Positions 10,184 through 20,678 of a stretch of DNA of 64,000 nt are shown in pieces. The notes beneath the pieces were generated by a model. It did no database searches. It worked only from the letters and a program-made list of their open reading frames with translations, and was not told the origin of the DNA. Source of the DNA: Prochlorococcus sp. AG-355-O17 (GTDB lineage Bacteria > Cyanobacteriota > Cyanobacteriia > PCC-6307 > Cyanobiaceae); the NCBI GenBank assembly GCA_003280655.1, contig QCEK01000002.1, positions 62,001-126,000 on the forward strand, read 5' to 3'. Position 1 is the first letter of the stretch; the number at the start of each line of letters is the position of its first letter. The translations under genes and the position numbers were made by a program.

Positions 10184-11536
10184 ATGAAATCAAAAGAAAT
10201 CACAACTCAAATCTCTGAAGCGGCAGATTCTCTAAATCTTAAAAAATGGGATTATGGTGCAAGCTTTTCTAATGATTATTCTGTGCAAGTAGATAAAGGT
10301 GAGGCTAAACAACTTAAGGCATCACAAAAGCAAATTTTAACTATAAGAGTTTGGAACGAATCGAATTTAGTTGGTATTACAACAACTAGTGATATTAGTG
10401 AATCTGGGATTAAGAAAGCCTTAAATCAAGCAAATATTGCATCTGATTTTGGCAACCAGAATGAAAAAACAGAATTCTCACCACTAGCCAAGGATCCCAT
10501 TGAAGTTAAGGACTCAAAAAAAAGAAATCCTGTTGGAATAAAAAAATTACTTACGCTTTTAAGAGAAGCAGAAGTAAAACTATTAGAAAGCCATAAATCC
10601 ATAAAATCTGTTCCATACAATGGTCTATCTGAGAGTTTTTTTGAGAGAGTTTATGCAAATAGTGATGGTGCCTTTAGGAGTTATGCCAAAAGTCAAGCTG
10701 TACTTTATTTATATGCAAGAGCAGAAGAGAAAAATAAGAAACCTCGCAGCTCAGGTTCTGTAAAACTTGGATATGGGGTTGAAGATATTGATATAGAGTC
10801 GTGTATTAAAGACGCTTCTAATAAAACAATTTCTCATTTAAATTATTCATCTATTAAAACTGATAAATATTTAATATGTTTTTCCCCAGAGTCTTTTTTA
10901 ACGATCATAAATGCCTTTAGTTCAATGTTTAATGCTAGAAGCATTTTAGATGGAGTTAGCTTATCTAATAAAAATTCTATTGGAGAGAAACTATCTACAG
11001 AAGCACTTAATATTTATGATGATGGTCTTCACGAAAAGAATATTTCTTCATCACCATTTGATGGAGAGGGAACTCCTACCAAAAGACTATGTTTAATTAA
11101 CAAAGGGAGACTTGAAAATTTTATACATTCTGAATCAACTGCAAGAATATTTAAAACAATCCCCACAGGCCACGCTGGACTAGGATCAAAAGTTTCAGTA
11201 TCTCCTGATTGGATAGTAGTTGAGAAATCAAAGGTAAACTCAGATTTAAAAACATCATTAGATCACTCTACTTATGAGGGAGAATTTGTTTATATTGAAG
11301 AATTAAATGCAATCCATGCAGGTGTCAGAGCAAGTCAAGGTTCATTCTCTCTTCCATTTGATGGATGGCTCTATAAAAACGGTAAAAAAATCTCAATAGA
11401 ATCTGCAACTGTAGCAGGCGATTTCAAATATCTTTTAAAAAATATAGTTAATATTGAATCAAACCAGGAAGTAACAACAAGTGGAATTTCTCCACATATA
11501 TGGGTAAATGAATTATCAATAACTGGTGACGCGTGA
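10184..11536 (+). CDS. pmbA: TldE/PmbA-family protein
   Basis: Adjacent to tldD; FDGEGTPTKRLCLINKGRLENFIH...TGHAG and C-terminal SGISPHIWVNELSITGD. Confidence 0.88.
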   Translation: MKSKEITTQISEAADSLNLKKWDYGASFSNDYSVQVDKGEAKQLKASQKQILTIRVWNESNLVGITTTSDISESGIKKALNQANIASDFGNQNEKTEFSPLAKDPIEVKDSKKRNPVGIKKLLTLLREAEVKLLESHKSIKSVPYNGLSESFFERVYANSDGAFRSYAKSQAVLYLYARAEEKNKKPRSSGSVKLGYGVEDIDIESCIKDASNKTISHLNYSSIKTDKYLICFSPESFLTIINAFSSMFNARSILDGVSLSNKNSIGEKLSTEALNIYDDGLHEKNISSSPFDGEGTPTKRLCLINKGRLENFIHSESTARIFKTIPTGHAGLGSKVSVSPDWIVVEKSKVNSDLKTSLDHSTYEGEFVYIEELNAIHAGVRASQGSFSLPFDGWLYKNGKKISIESATVAGDFKYLLKNIVNIESNQEVTTSGISPHIWVNELSITGDA

Positions 11537-12519
11537 GAATTATATTCTGGGGAACACCTGAATATTCAATTCCGAGTCTTGATATTTTTATTAAATCTAA
11601 GCACGAGGTAATTGCAGTAGTTAGCCAACCGGATAAGAAAAGATCTAGGGGAAATAAATTAATATCCTCACCTGTTAAAAGCATTGCTGAGCAAGAATCT
11701 ATAAAAATTTATACTCCAGAAAAAATCAGGGGGAATATAGATTTTATAAATGAACTTAAATCAATTTCTTGTGATTTATTTATTGTTATAGCTTATGGGA
11801 AAATTTTACCCAAAGAGATATTGGAAATCCCAAAATTTGGTTGTTGGAACGCACATGCTTCATTACTTCCAAGATGGCGTGGTGCTGCCCCAATTCAATG
11901 GTCCCTGATAAAAGGCGATGAATTTACAGGTGTGGGAATTATGAAAATGAATGAGGGACTAGATACTGGCGACATATTGTTGGAAGAAAAAATTAAAATC
12001 AATAATAACGATAATTTAAATACACTTTCGGAAAAACTTAGTATTTTATCGGCAAAATTATTTTTAAATAGTACATCTTTAATAGAAGAAAATATTAATA
12101 AAAATACTAATTTTCAATTAACAAAACAAAATACCCTTGGAAGAGAAATTACTTACGCAAGAATGATTGAAAAATCAGACTTTAAAATTGATTGGGGTAA
12201 TGATGCAATAAAAATTTCTCAAAAAATAAAGGCATTATACCCGCGAGCAAATACAACTTTTAGAGGTAAGAACCTAAAAATACTTAAAATCAAAGTTTTG
12301 AGTATTGATGTAATTAAAAACGAAAAATACCTTTTCATGAGCAATAATTCAAGAACAGGTATTATTCTTGCTGTCATAGAAAATGAAGGAATAATTATTT
12401 CAACTAAAACTGATCCTATTATTTTGTTAGAAGCAAAACTTGAAGGCAAAAACATTTCTAGCAAAAATCAATTGATACAACAGTTAAAGCCATCAGTGGG
12501 TGAATATCTCTCAGATTAA
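11533..12519 (+). CDS. fmt: Methionyl-tRNA formyltransferase
   Basis: IIFWGTPEYSIPSLD, WNAHASLLPRWRGAAPIQWSLIKGD, TGVGIMKMNEGLDTGDIL. GTG start. Confidence 0.97.
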   Translation: MRIIFWGTPEYSIPSLDIFIKSKHEVIAVVSQPDKKRSRGNKLISSPVKSIAEQESIKIYTPEKIRGNIDFINELKSISCDLFIVIAYGKILPKEILEIPKFGCWNAHASLLPRWRGAAPIQWSLIKGDEFTGVGIMKMNEGLDTGDILLEEKIKINNNDNLNTLSEKLSILSAKLFLNSTSLIEENINKNTNFQLTKQNTLGREITYARMIEKSDFKIDWGNDAIKISQKIKALYPRANTTFRGKNLKILKIKVLSIDVIKNEKYLFMSNNSRTGIILAVIENEGIIISTKTDPIILLEAKLEGKNISSKNQLIQQLKPSVGEYLSD

Positions 12520-13229
12520 TTTTTAGATTCTTTTTTAGAGAATCCCCAAATGAAAGCAAAAAGAATCAAAATATAAAAATAATAATCTGGAAGAATAGAT
12601 TCTTTAATTAACGTATTTAGTAAAAGTTTAATCCCAACGATTAAAATTGCTACGTAACCGGCTGTTTCTAATCTAGAAAATATATCCAGAAGTTTTAGAA
12701 AAATCCCCGATGTAAATCTTAAGGCTAATACTCCAATTACTGCTCCAAATATAATTAATATGTATTGATCGCTTATAGCTACTGCAGTAGTGATACTGTC
12801 TATTGAAAATGCAAAATCAGTAATTGAAAGAAGCGCTACAACCCTTAAGAACCTAAATTTATTTTTATTATTATCTGTCCCATTTTCAGCGTTTTCTATA
12901 TCTGAATTTAAAAAAACATTTGAGAAGAATAAGTATATTAAATAAAAACCAGCAAAAACTCTAATAAGAATAAACTTGAGAAGAACATTAGATAATATAA
13001 TGAGAATAATTCTAAATAATAAAGATATTGTTATACCAATATTTAAGGCTCTTGACCTTAATTCTGAACTGTCGAGGGATTTAGTAAGAGAAGCTAGTGC
13101 GACAGCATTATCTGCAGATAATAATAATTCTAGAGCAATTAATATTGGTAAAAGTGTAAAGATTTCGTACCAACTGTCTACTTGATCTAGTGTGGGTATA
13201 AAAGAATTTATAGCGGCTGAATCCATCAA
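12516..13229 (-). CDS. TerC-family integral membrane protein
   Basis: LELLLSADNAVALASL, ITDFAFSIDSITTAVAIS; multi-TM. Converges on fmt with a 4-bp overlap. Confidence 0.92.
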   Translation of the reverse strand: MMDSAAINSFIPTLDQVDSWYEIFTLLPILIALELLLSADNAVALASLTKSLDSSELRSRALNIGITISLLFRIILIILSNVLLKFILIRVFAGFYLIYLFFSNVFLNSDIENAENGTDNNKNKFRFLRVVALLSITDFAFSIDSITTAVAISDQYILIIFGAVIGVLALRFTSGIFLKLLDIFSRLETAGYVAILIVGIKLLLNTLIKESILPDYYFYILILFAFIWGFSKKESKN

Positions 13230-13300
13230 ATATTATTCACAATCAGTATAAAATCTAATATAATGTATCGGATATTTGTAATCAAGATTGATAACTATAA

Positions 13301-16300
13301 ATGAGTTTAAATACTTTAGTTGATTATATTTCGAACTCACAAATTACTTCTGAATTAATAAAAAGAATTTCAAAAAATAATGAATTAAATATTGTTGGTT
13401 CAAGTAGATATGCAAAATCAATAATTTTAGATAGCATCGCAAAAAAAGAGGAAAAAAATATATTATTAATTTGTCCGAATGTAGAAATTGCCTACAAATG
13501 GATTGGTTATTTTGAAAGTATAAATAATAAAGCAGTTTTATATTATCCTCCAACAGAACATCTACCATACGGGTCAATTAATAAATCCAAAGAGATTGAA
13601 TTTAGTCAGCTTACTGTTTTATCCAAATTAATAAAAAAAGAGAAAGATGAACTTAATATTGTTATATCAACAGAGAGATCACTACAACCTCATCTAATAA
13701 ATAAAAACTTATTTATTGAAAACAAGTTAGATTTGCAAAAAGGTGTACAAATCGAGATTCAAGAATTAGCAAATAAACTTACTTTGCTGGGTTATACGAA
13801 GGATAATATAACTTCAACAGAAGGATTCTGGAGTAGGAGAGGGGAAATAATTGATATTTATCCAGTCAATAATGAGTTACCTATAAGATTAGAATTTTTT
13901 GATAATTTAATTGAAAAGATAAGAGAATTTGATCCACATACACAGAAAACATTAGAAAGTATAAATAATATTGAAATAATACAAGCTGGATTTGATTTGC
14001 TAATAAAAGATAAGTTAAATAATTTATCTAAGAACAATCTTTTTTATTCAAAAGATATAAATAAAAATAATCTTGATCGTTATTTAGGAATAATTGAAGA
14101 AAAACCTTCAAATATAATAGATTTTATAAATAGGGAAACAATTCTTGTAATTGATGAACTAGAAGATTGCAAAAAATTTGCAAATAATTGGTATCTAGAT
14201 TCAGAAAGTAATTTTGATAATTGTGCGTATGAATTAAATGAGAACCTTAAAAATAATGATATTAATATAGAGGCTAAACCTAATTTGCATTTAAAGTTTG
14301 ATGAAATATTAAATTCACTAGGAAATTTTAATTTAATAAAATTTTATGAATTTGAATCTAAAGTTAATATTGATAATAGGTTTTTGTTAAACGATAAAAG
14401 ATTAAATTCATACTCTAAAAATATAGGCAAATTATCCAATGATATAAATATAAATATAAAAAATAATGAAAAAGTATGGATATTATCTGCACAGCCATTG
14501 AGAACTAGGACTTTACTTTTTGAGCACGAATGTAATACAAACTTCTTAAAAAATCCTAATGATATTGGTGAAGCATTTAAGTCAATTAATAATTCAACTC
14601 CTTTAATTATAAAAAATAAGAACAATTATGAAATCGAGGGTTTTTATCTTCCGATATGGAAAGTTGTCCTCATAACAGATAAAGAATTATTTTCACAACA
14701 ATCTCTTTTTAATAATGTATTCATAAGAAGAAAAAAAAGAAGTATCAATTCAAATATAAATGTGAATAAGATTAGTCCAGGTGATTTTATAGTTCATAAA
14801 AATCATGGAATAGGAAAATTTTTAAAAATAGAAAAAATAAATATAACTGGAGATTCAAGAGATTATTTAGTCATTCAGTATCAAGATGGGAAGATAAGTG
14901 TTGCTGCTGATCAACTTGGTAGTGTTAACAGATATCGATCAAGCGGAAATATAAAGCCGAAAATTAATAAATTAGGAGGGACCGAATGGGAGAGAATTAA
15001 AGATAAAAATAAGAAACAAATCAAAAAAGTTGCCGTCGATATATTAAAACTTTATGCCAGGAGAGAAAAATTAAAGGGTCATATATACCCAGAAGATGGT
15101 CCTTGGCAAGATGAATTAGAGGAATCATTTCCCTATCAACCAACACCTGATCAAATTACTGCTGTAGAAGAAATAAAATCTGATATGGAAAGCGATAAGC
15201 CAATGGACAGGCTAGTTTGTGGAGATGTAGGATTTGGCAAAACAGAAGTAGCTATTCGGGCTATTTTTAAGGCTATTACATCAGGCAAACAAGTAATATT
15301 ACTAGCACCGACAACCATCCTAGCTCAGCAACATTGGAGGACAATAAATAATAGATTTTCACCTTACCCAATAAAAGTTTCATTACTAAATAGATTCAAA
15401 ACCCTTAATGAGAGAAAGGAAATCTATGCAGGGTTGAAAAATAATAAAATTGATTTAGTTGTAGCAACGCACCAAATTTTAGGAAAAGAAATTGAAATTA
15501 AAAACTTAGGACTACTAGTAATTGATGAAGAACAAAGATTTGGAGTAAGACAAAAGGAGAAAATTAAAAAAATTAAAACCAACATAGACGTTTTAACTCT
15601 GTCCGCAACTCCAATTCCAAGAACTCTTTATATGAGCTTATCTGGACTGAGACAAATGAGCTTATTAAATACTCCTCCTCCATCAAGAAGATCAATAAAA
15701 ACATATTTATCTGAAATAAATATGGATGTTATAAGAACTGCAATTAATCAAGAACTTGATAGGGGAGGGCAAATATTTTATGTTCTTCCAAGAATTTCTG
15801 ATATCGATCAAGCTGTAAATAAATTAAAAAATATTTTTCCCAGCTTAAAATTTATTATTGCTCATGGACAAATGAACGAAACAGAGCTTGAAAATGCAAT
15901 GATTGCTTTTAATAATGGAGAAGTAGATCTAATGATATGCACAACCATAATTGAAAGTGGATTAGACATCCCTAAAGTAAATACAATTATTATTGAAGAT
16001 TCTCACAAATTTGGACTTTCACAACTTTATCAACTTAGAGGGAGAGTTGGTAGAAGCGGTGTACAAGCACATGCTTGGTTATTTTATCCAAATATTAATA
16101 TAATTAATGACGCTGCAAAACAAAGATTGAAAGCGATAAAAGACTTTACAGAACTAGGAAGTGGATACCAACTTGCAATGAAAGATATGGAAATAAGAGG
16201 TGTTGGTAGTTTACTAGGAGAAGAACAAAGTGGAAAGGTTAATGCTATTGGATATGATTTATATATAGAAATGCTACATGAGTGTATTTCAGAAATCAGT

Positions 16301-16810
16301 GGGCAAGAAATACCTGAAGTTAACGACACTCAAATTGATCTGCCAATAAATGCATTTATACCTGCAACATGGATATTAAACAGAGAAGAGAAGCTTGAGG
16401 CTTACAAATCAGCCACTGAATGTTCAAATAATGATGAATTAACTGAATTAGCTACAGACTGGGTGAATAGATATGGAAACTTACCCAAACCTGTTGAGTC
16501 CTTAATAATGATAATGAGGCTAAAATTACTAGCTAAAAAATGTGGTTTTAATAAGATCAAGCTCAAAAAGCCAAACATCCTTATAGAGACAAAATTAAAA
16601 AATTCTACTTTTAAAATTCTTAAAAATTCTTTGGCAAGTAGTGTTCAAAATAAGTTTAATTTTAATGAAGGCGAACAATTTTCAATCATCACTATAAGAG
16701 GTTTAGGTGCAACTGAAATTCAAAATCAAATTGATCAACTAATGTTGTGGTTCAGTTCTTTTGAAAGAGAAATAAAGAATTTCGATAAAGAACTCATTAA
16801 AAGAAAATAA
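13301..16810 (+). CDS. mfd: Transcription-repair coupling factor Mfd
   Basis: 1169 aa SF2 helicase: CGDVGFGKTEVAIRAIF, VIDEEQRFGV, TLSATPIPRTLYMSLSGLRQMS, RGRVGRSGVQAHAWL; CarD-like RID (PGDFIVHKNHGIGKF) and TRCF C-domain. Confidence 0.98.
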   Translation: MSLNTLVDYISNSQITSELIKRISKNNELNIVGSSRYAKSIILDSIAKKEEKNILLICPNVEIAYKWIGYFESINNKAVLYYPPTEHLPYGSINKSKEIEFSQLTVLSKLIKKEKDELNIVISTERSLQPHLINKNLFIENKLDLQKGVQIEIQELANKLTLLGYTKDNITSTEGFWSRRGEIIDIYPVNNELPIRLEFFDNLIEKIREFDPHTQKTLESINNIEIIQAGFDLLIKDKLNNLSKNNLFYSKDINKNNLDRYLGIIEEKPSNIIDFINRETILVIDELEDCKKFANNWYLDSESNFDNCAYELNENLKNNDINIEAKPNLHLKFDEILNSLGNFNLIKFYEFESKVNIDNRFLLNDKRLNSYSKNIGKLSNDININIKNNEKVWILSAQPLRTRTLLFEHECNTNFLKNPNDIGEAFKSINNSTPLIIKNKNNYEIEGFYLPIWKVVLITDKELFSQQSLFNNVFIRRKKRSINSNINVNKISPGDFIVHKNHGIGKFLKIEKINITGDSRDYLVIQYQDGKISVAADQLGSVNRYRSSGNIKPKINKLGGTEWERIKDKNKKQIKKVAVDILKLYARREKLKGHIYPEDGPWQDELEESFPYQPTPDQITAVEEIKSDMESDKPMDRLVCGDVGFGKTEVAIRAIFKAITSGKQVILLAPTTILAQQHWRTINNRFSPYPIKVSLLNRFKTLNERKEIYAGLKNNKIDLVVATHQILGKEIEIKNLGLLVIDEEQRFGVRQKEKIKKIKTNIDVLTLSATPIPRTLYMSLSGLRQMSLLNTPPPSRRSIKTYLSEINMDVIRTAINQELDRGGQIFYVLPRISDIDQAVNKLKNIFPSLKFIIAHGQMNETELENAMIAFNNGEVDLMICTTIIESGLDIPKVNTIIIEDSHKFGLSQLYQLRGRVGRSGVQAHAWLFYPNINIINDAAKQRLKAIKDFTELGSGYQLAMKDMEIRGVGSLLGEEQSGKVNAIGYDLYIEMLHECISEISGQEIPEVNDTQIDLPINAFIPATWILNREEKLEAYKSATECSNNDELTELATDWVNRYGNLPKPVESLIMIMRLKLLAKKCGFNKIKLKKPNILIETKLKNSTFKILKNSLASSVQNKFNFNEGEQFSIITIRGLGATEIQNQIDQLMLWFSSFEREIKNFDKELIKRK

Positions 16811-16882
16811 ATTATTAAATAATTATTTAAAATCCGCGAATCAGTTTGATTTCGGTTAGCTTTAAAAAAATTTATTTGTTTT

Positions 16883-17044
16883 ATGGGTGAATATATAGAC
16901 GTCGGAATCCAAACTTCGATTTTACCCTTATCAATTATTCTGTCATCGATTGTACTTGGCATATTTGCATTATTTGGAGAAGAGACAGAAAATGATGATG
17001 ATGATTCTGATTCAGGAAGTGGTGGCCTAATGCAACCAATTTAA
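16883..17044 (+). CDS. Small single-TM protein, 53 aa, acidic tail
   Basis: MGEYIDVGIQTSILPLSIILSSIVLGIFALFGEETENDDDDSDSGSGGLMQPI; complete ORF in the gap between mfd and a convergent gene. Confidence 0.6.
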   Translation: MGEYIDVGIQTSILPLSIILSSIVLGIFALFGEETENDDDDSDSGSGGLMQPI

Positions 17045-17046
17045 TA

Positions 17047-17415
17047 TTATTTATAAATAATTTGTTTTGATTTTCTCTTCGAGACTTTAAATAACCTATT
17101 AAAACTACCTATCATTAAAATAAGAGCAGTAAAAAAAGATACAAAAATAAAAATTACCAAAAATATTTCATAGAGATATGAAAAAAGGTCAATTAATAGT
17201 AAAAAAGATTTATTAAATGTCGAAGGTAGATTTTGCAACAGCAAATTTTTATTAGGAATTAAATAATTTATATAAAATAATAAAACACTCAAAATAAACA
17301 AAAAGAAAGATTCTGTAAATACCCTTCTTTTAGATTTTCTTCTTAAATTTAATTTTTTTTTAAAAATATATTTATCAGTTTTAATATTCAAATTTGGGAT
17401 GTTTAAATCTGCCAT
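17047..17415 (-). CDS. Hypothetical membrane protein
   Basis: 122 aa ORF with two TM segments and a basic N-terminus. Confidence 0.6.
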   Translation of the reverse strand: MADLNIPNLNIKTDKYIFKKKLNLRRKSKRRVFTESFFLFILSVLLFYINYLIPNKNLLLQNLPSTFNKSFLLLIDLFSYLYEIFLVIFIFVSFFTALILMIGSFNRLFKVSKRKSKQIIYK

Positions 17416-17502
17416 AAATCAAAGCTCAAAGAATCAATTTGATTACTCTGAAAAGAAATTAACCTATATTATCGTGTTTGTATTTAAGATGCTAATTGCT
17501 CT

Positions 17503-18093
17503 TTATTCAGGATTTATAAGTTCTTTTTTTTCTATATTCTCAAGAGGACTAAAAAAATAAATAAAAGAAGAAGAGAATAAAATTAAAGAGCAAATTGCAA
17601 AAAACGGTGGAATAAAGAAATTGAAATATTTAACTTTTTTATTTAAACCAAATCTTAATTTTTTAGGAATGTTTGTAAGTATATCCGTTTTTTTAATTCT
17701 TACTTTTGGCGATTCATTTAACTGATCAAAACAATTTATGATATCTGAAAGCAATGAATTACCAATATTAAAAACTAAAGGCTTTACATTTGGTTTAGAG
17801 CTTTTGAGAACAATATTATGTATGTGGAGATTATCGGCTTTTATATCGATTAATTTAGACTTATATATTGGGATTTCGTTTTTGATTAAAAGATTTGAAT
17901 AAATATAAAAAGCATCCATAATAGATCTTAAATGTTCTAATTTTCCTTCAATAAGTGGTTTATCAACTATGGTTAAATTCCATTGAGAAATTATAGATAT
18001 TTGATCTTTATTTTCATTATTGGAGTAATCTGGCAATCCGATTATTTCGAGACTTGCTGAAGATTGATGAAATGACAATTTGTTTTGAATCAT
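17503..18093 (-). CDS. DUF4335-family cyanobacterial protein
   Basis: N-terminal SLEIIGLPDYS, C-terminal TM; adjacent to a DUF3038 gene as is common in cyanobacteria. Confidence 0.65.
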   Translation of the reverse strand: MIQNKLSFHQSSASLEIIGLPDYSNNENKDQISIISQWNLTIVDKPLIEGKLEHLRSIMDAFYIYSNLLIKNEIPIYKSKLIDIKADNLHIHNIVLKSSKPNVKPLVFNIGNSLLSDIINCFDQLNESPKVRIKKTDILTNIPKKLRFGLNKKVKYFNFFIPPFFAICSLILFSSSFIYFFSPLENIEKKELINPE

Positions 18094-18094
18094 A

Positions 18095-18619
18095 TTAAAA
18101 ATCGTATAAAAAATTCTTCAACTTTTGATAACCCTGATTTGAAATGCAAAAAGATAAAATAAGCAAAGATTTAATGATAATCTCATCATTTTCTGCTTGA
18201 TTTAAAAGCTTTTTTACTTTCATACTATCTATATTAAATCTCTCTTTAATCAACTCAATAAATCTCTTATTAAAATCATTCCAAATAAATGAATTCTCTT
18301 CAATATCTTCTTTAGATTTCAGTATCTCTCTGATATAGGGATATAAATATTTAGACATTTCAACTGTAATTCTAATTAAGGCATCGAATTCGTTAATTTT
18401 AATATTGTTATTAACATAAGATTTTCTCAATGGATTATTGTTCCTTAATTTCCAAATAGTCACTTTATTTGGTAAAACATTATTTAGATTAAGCCTATTT
18501 GATAAGGCATAAAGGGACTGGATACCATTTAAGTCAATAGTTTCTAGTATTAATAATAAAAAATCAAGCTTCTCTATAGATTTTCTTGATACCTGATTTC
18601 CTCTAGTTAAAACTTTAAT
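18095..18619 (-). CDS. DUF3038-family cyanobacterial protein; track ORF begins at internal GTG 18463, proposed start ATT at 18619
   Basis: Open in-frame extension upstream of 18463 encodes IKVLTRGNQVSRKSIEKLDFLLLILETIDLNGIQSLYALSNRLNLNNVLPNK, continuous with VTIWKLRNNNPLRKS; resembles the DUF3038 N-terminus. Confidence 0.6.
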   Translation of the reverse strand: MKVLTRGNQVSRKSIEKLDFLLLILETIDLNGIQSLYALSNRLNLNNVLPNKVTIWKLRNNNPLRKSYVNNNIKINEFDALIRITVEMSKYLYPYIREILKSKEDIEENSFIWNDFNKRFIELIKERFNIDSMKVKKLLNQAENDEIIIKSLLILSFCISNQGYQKLKNFLYDF

Positions 18620-18655
18620 TGTTCTTTATTAAAATATTGCCTTATTATAACAGGA

Positions 18656-18856
18656 TTATTTATCCATTTTTTGAAATAAAAAAGAATATAACTTATCTAA
18701 TTCTTCAATAGTTAGCATTCCATAACTCCATAATAATATTGGTAATGAAGTGTTATTTTTTATTGATAATTTTATACCAAGTTCAATAGTAGATTCATCT
18801 AAACCTAATTCATTAAATAAATAAATTATCATTTCTCTAGATAAATAATTATTCAT
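18656..18856 (-). CDS. DUF2949-family small protein
   Basis: 66 aa: LFNELGLDESTIELGIKLSIKNNTSLPILLWSYGMLTIEELDKLYSFL. Confidence 0.65.
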   Translation of the reverse strand: MNNYLSREMIIYLFNELGLDESTIELGIKLSIKNNTSLPILLWSYGMLTIEELDKLYSFLFQKMDK

Positions 18857-18861
18857 TAATT

Positions 18862-20016
18862 CTATTTAATACTTGAGTAAATGAGAGATTTAGTCATTTG
18901 ATTTAGGACTAATTTTCTTGTAAAAAGAAATTTATTTAAAAGCAAAAATGAAAATTTCCTAATTGGAAATAAAAAAACGTTTCTGTTAGCAAAAATTGAT
19001 ATCAATGAGTCAGTTATAAAAATAGTGAAGATAATATCTAAAATCCTGCTTGAAAAATACTTAAATTTAAATAATATCAATTGCATTTTAGTAATAGCAG
19101 TATTTTTATTCAAAAGATCATATATAGTATTAACATCTCTCCAACATATATTTAGACCCTGACCACCAACAGGATGAAATGTATGAAATGCATCTCCTAC
19201 AAAAACTAATTTTTTAAAATTTAAAACTGGTAAATTTAAGGATAATGAAACAGGAAAAATATTAAACTCGCCAATTATTTGATCCAACTTAAATTCATCT
19301 GGCAATATTGTTGATAAATTATCCATTAAAAAATTCTTGTCAGAATTTAACCTTTCAATTGCCTTTAATGTATTGGAAGTCCAAATTACTTGATATAAGT
19401 TTTTTTCTAAAGGTAATAATGCAAGTGGGCCTTCTTTTCTAAAAATTTCATAAGCTCGCTTTTCACAATTACCTCTAAGAGAAACTTTAAAAGTTAAACA
19501 AGACTGATCATAAGATTTTTTTATATCAATAAAATCTAAGATTTTTTTATCAAGGGAGTTTGCTCCTGTTGAAAAGAATTGATAATCAAATAATATTTTT
19601 TTACGTAACAATATCTGAGGGGTCATAAAAAAAATATTTTCATAATTATCAATCTCTTGAAAAAATACGTTCATGAGATCCGAATGTTTAACTACCCAGC
19701 CAATATTTTCAGCAGAACTTATATCATCATCTAAGTCAGAAGTTGATAAATTGGTAAAAGCAGAAGTTACACTATCTGAAATTGAAAGGGTATCAAAGCC
19801 AAATAAAAATGGTTCTAATTTTTCCCAAAGTTTGAATTTAGATAAGATTTTTCTTGTTGAGTGAGTAATTGCATAAGTTTTATCTTTATCAATTAATCTA
19901 TCTTTTGTTAGTAAATCAGTTAAAAAAATATTGCAATCAAATTTTGAAAGCGCAATTGAAAGTAATAAACCTGTAGGACCTGATCCAACAATTTTAAAAT
20001 TGAATTTATTTTTCAT
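18862..20016 (-). CDS. UbiH/COQ6-family FAD-dependent monooxygenase
   Basis: IVGSGPTGLLLSIALS (FAD fold) and VFVGDAFHTFHPVGGQGLNICWRDV. Confidence 0.9.
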   Translation of the reverse strand: MKNKFNFKIVGSGPTGLLLSIALSKFDCNIFLTDLLTKDRLIDKDKTYAITHSTRKILSKFKLWEKLEPFLFGFDTLSISDSVTSAFTNLSTSDLDDDISSAENIGWVVKHSDLMNVFFQEIDNYENIFFMTPQILLRKKILFDYQFFSTGANSLDKKILDFIDIKKSYDQSCLTFKVSLRGNCEKRAYEIFRKEGPLALLPLEKNLYQVIWTSNTLKAIERLNSDKNFLMDNLSTILPDEFKLDQIIGEFNIFPVSLSLNLPVLNFKKLVFVGDAFHTFHPVGGQGLNICWRDVNTIYDLLNKNTAITKMQLILFKFKYFSSRILDIIFTIFITDSLISIFANRNVFLFPIRKFSFLLLNKFLFTRKLVLNQMTKSLIYSSIK

Positions 20017-20035
20017 CGTATTATATAAGCATCAA

Positions 20036-20677
20036 CTATCTATTCAAATAAATATAGCAAATTTCCTCAAATGCTGGTCTTAATAAATATGGGTACTCAC
20101 CAACCCATAAGTTAATTTCAGGAAGCCAAGCATCGGTCAAATAAAAATCTCTGTCAAAATTACGGTTATCAGATGTTATTAAACATCTAATACTCGAACC
20201 CACCCTAATTTGACTGTGCTTATTTTCCATAGGAAAACTTAATTTTTCCAAATAACCATCTTCATCTTCTAATTCAAGGACTAACCAAGTCCTTTTGTTT
20301 TCGATAACTTCTAATCGACCTTGTCTATTGGATTGTTCTCTTGAACTTTCAATCTTTTCTGTTTTATAGATATCTGATATATAGCCATCAAATATAGAAA
20401 AAAATTTATATTTTCTTAATTGCAAATTTTTTCTACTTGATTCAAGAATTGGGCCCCAGATGATATACAAAAAGAAACCTACACATAGGAATAACCAGAA
20501 ATTATTAGTTTGATCTCCAGTCGAACTAATAATTAATGTGATAAATCCGCCAATTGAAGACACTATTACTCTTTGAAGAATTTTTCGCGGATTCCCCAAC
20601 GCGTACTTAAATTGACTTCCTGTCCCAACTGCAGGAATAAGTTTTGAAATTTGACTTGAATTAATTGGAATTAACAT
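20036..20677 (-). CDS. Conserved cyanobacterial hypothetical protein
   Basis: 213 aa, two TM segments followed by a soluble domain; intact ORF. Confidence 0.65.
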   Translation of the reverse strand: MLIPINSSQISKLIPAVGTGSQFKYALGNPRKILQRVIVSSIGGFITLIISSTGDQTNNFWLFLCVGFFLYIIWGPILESSRKNLQLRKYKFFSIFDGYISDIYKTEKIESSREQSNRQGRLEVIENKRTWLVLELEDEDGYLEKLSFPMENKHSQIRVGSSIRCLITSDNRNFDRDFYLTDAWLPEINLWVGEYPYLLRPAFEEICYIYLNR

Positions 20678-20678
20678 T

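Noticed and set aside
12219-13185. ORFs 12219-12464 (-) and 12976-13185 (+)
   Set aside because: Antisense to fmt and terC respectively.
13344-16962. Minus-strand ORFs 13344-13577, 14344-14625, 16084-16329, 16735-16962
   Set aside because: Antisense within or at the end of mfd; compositional by-products.
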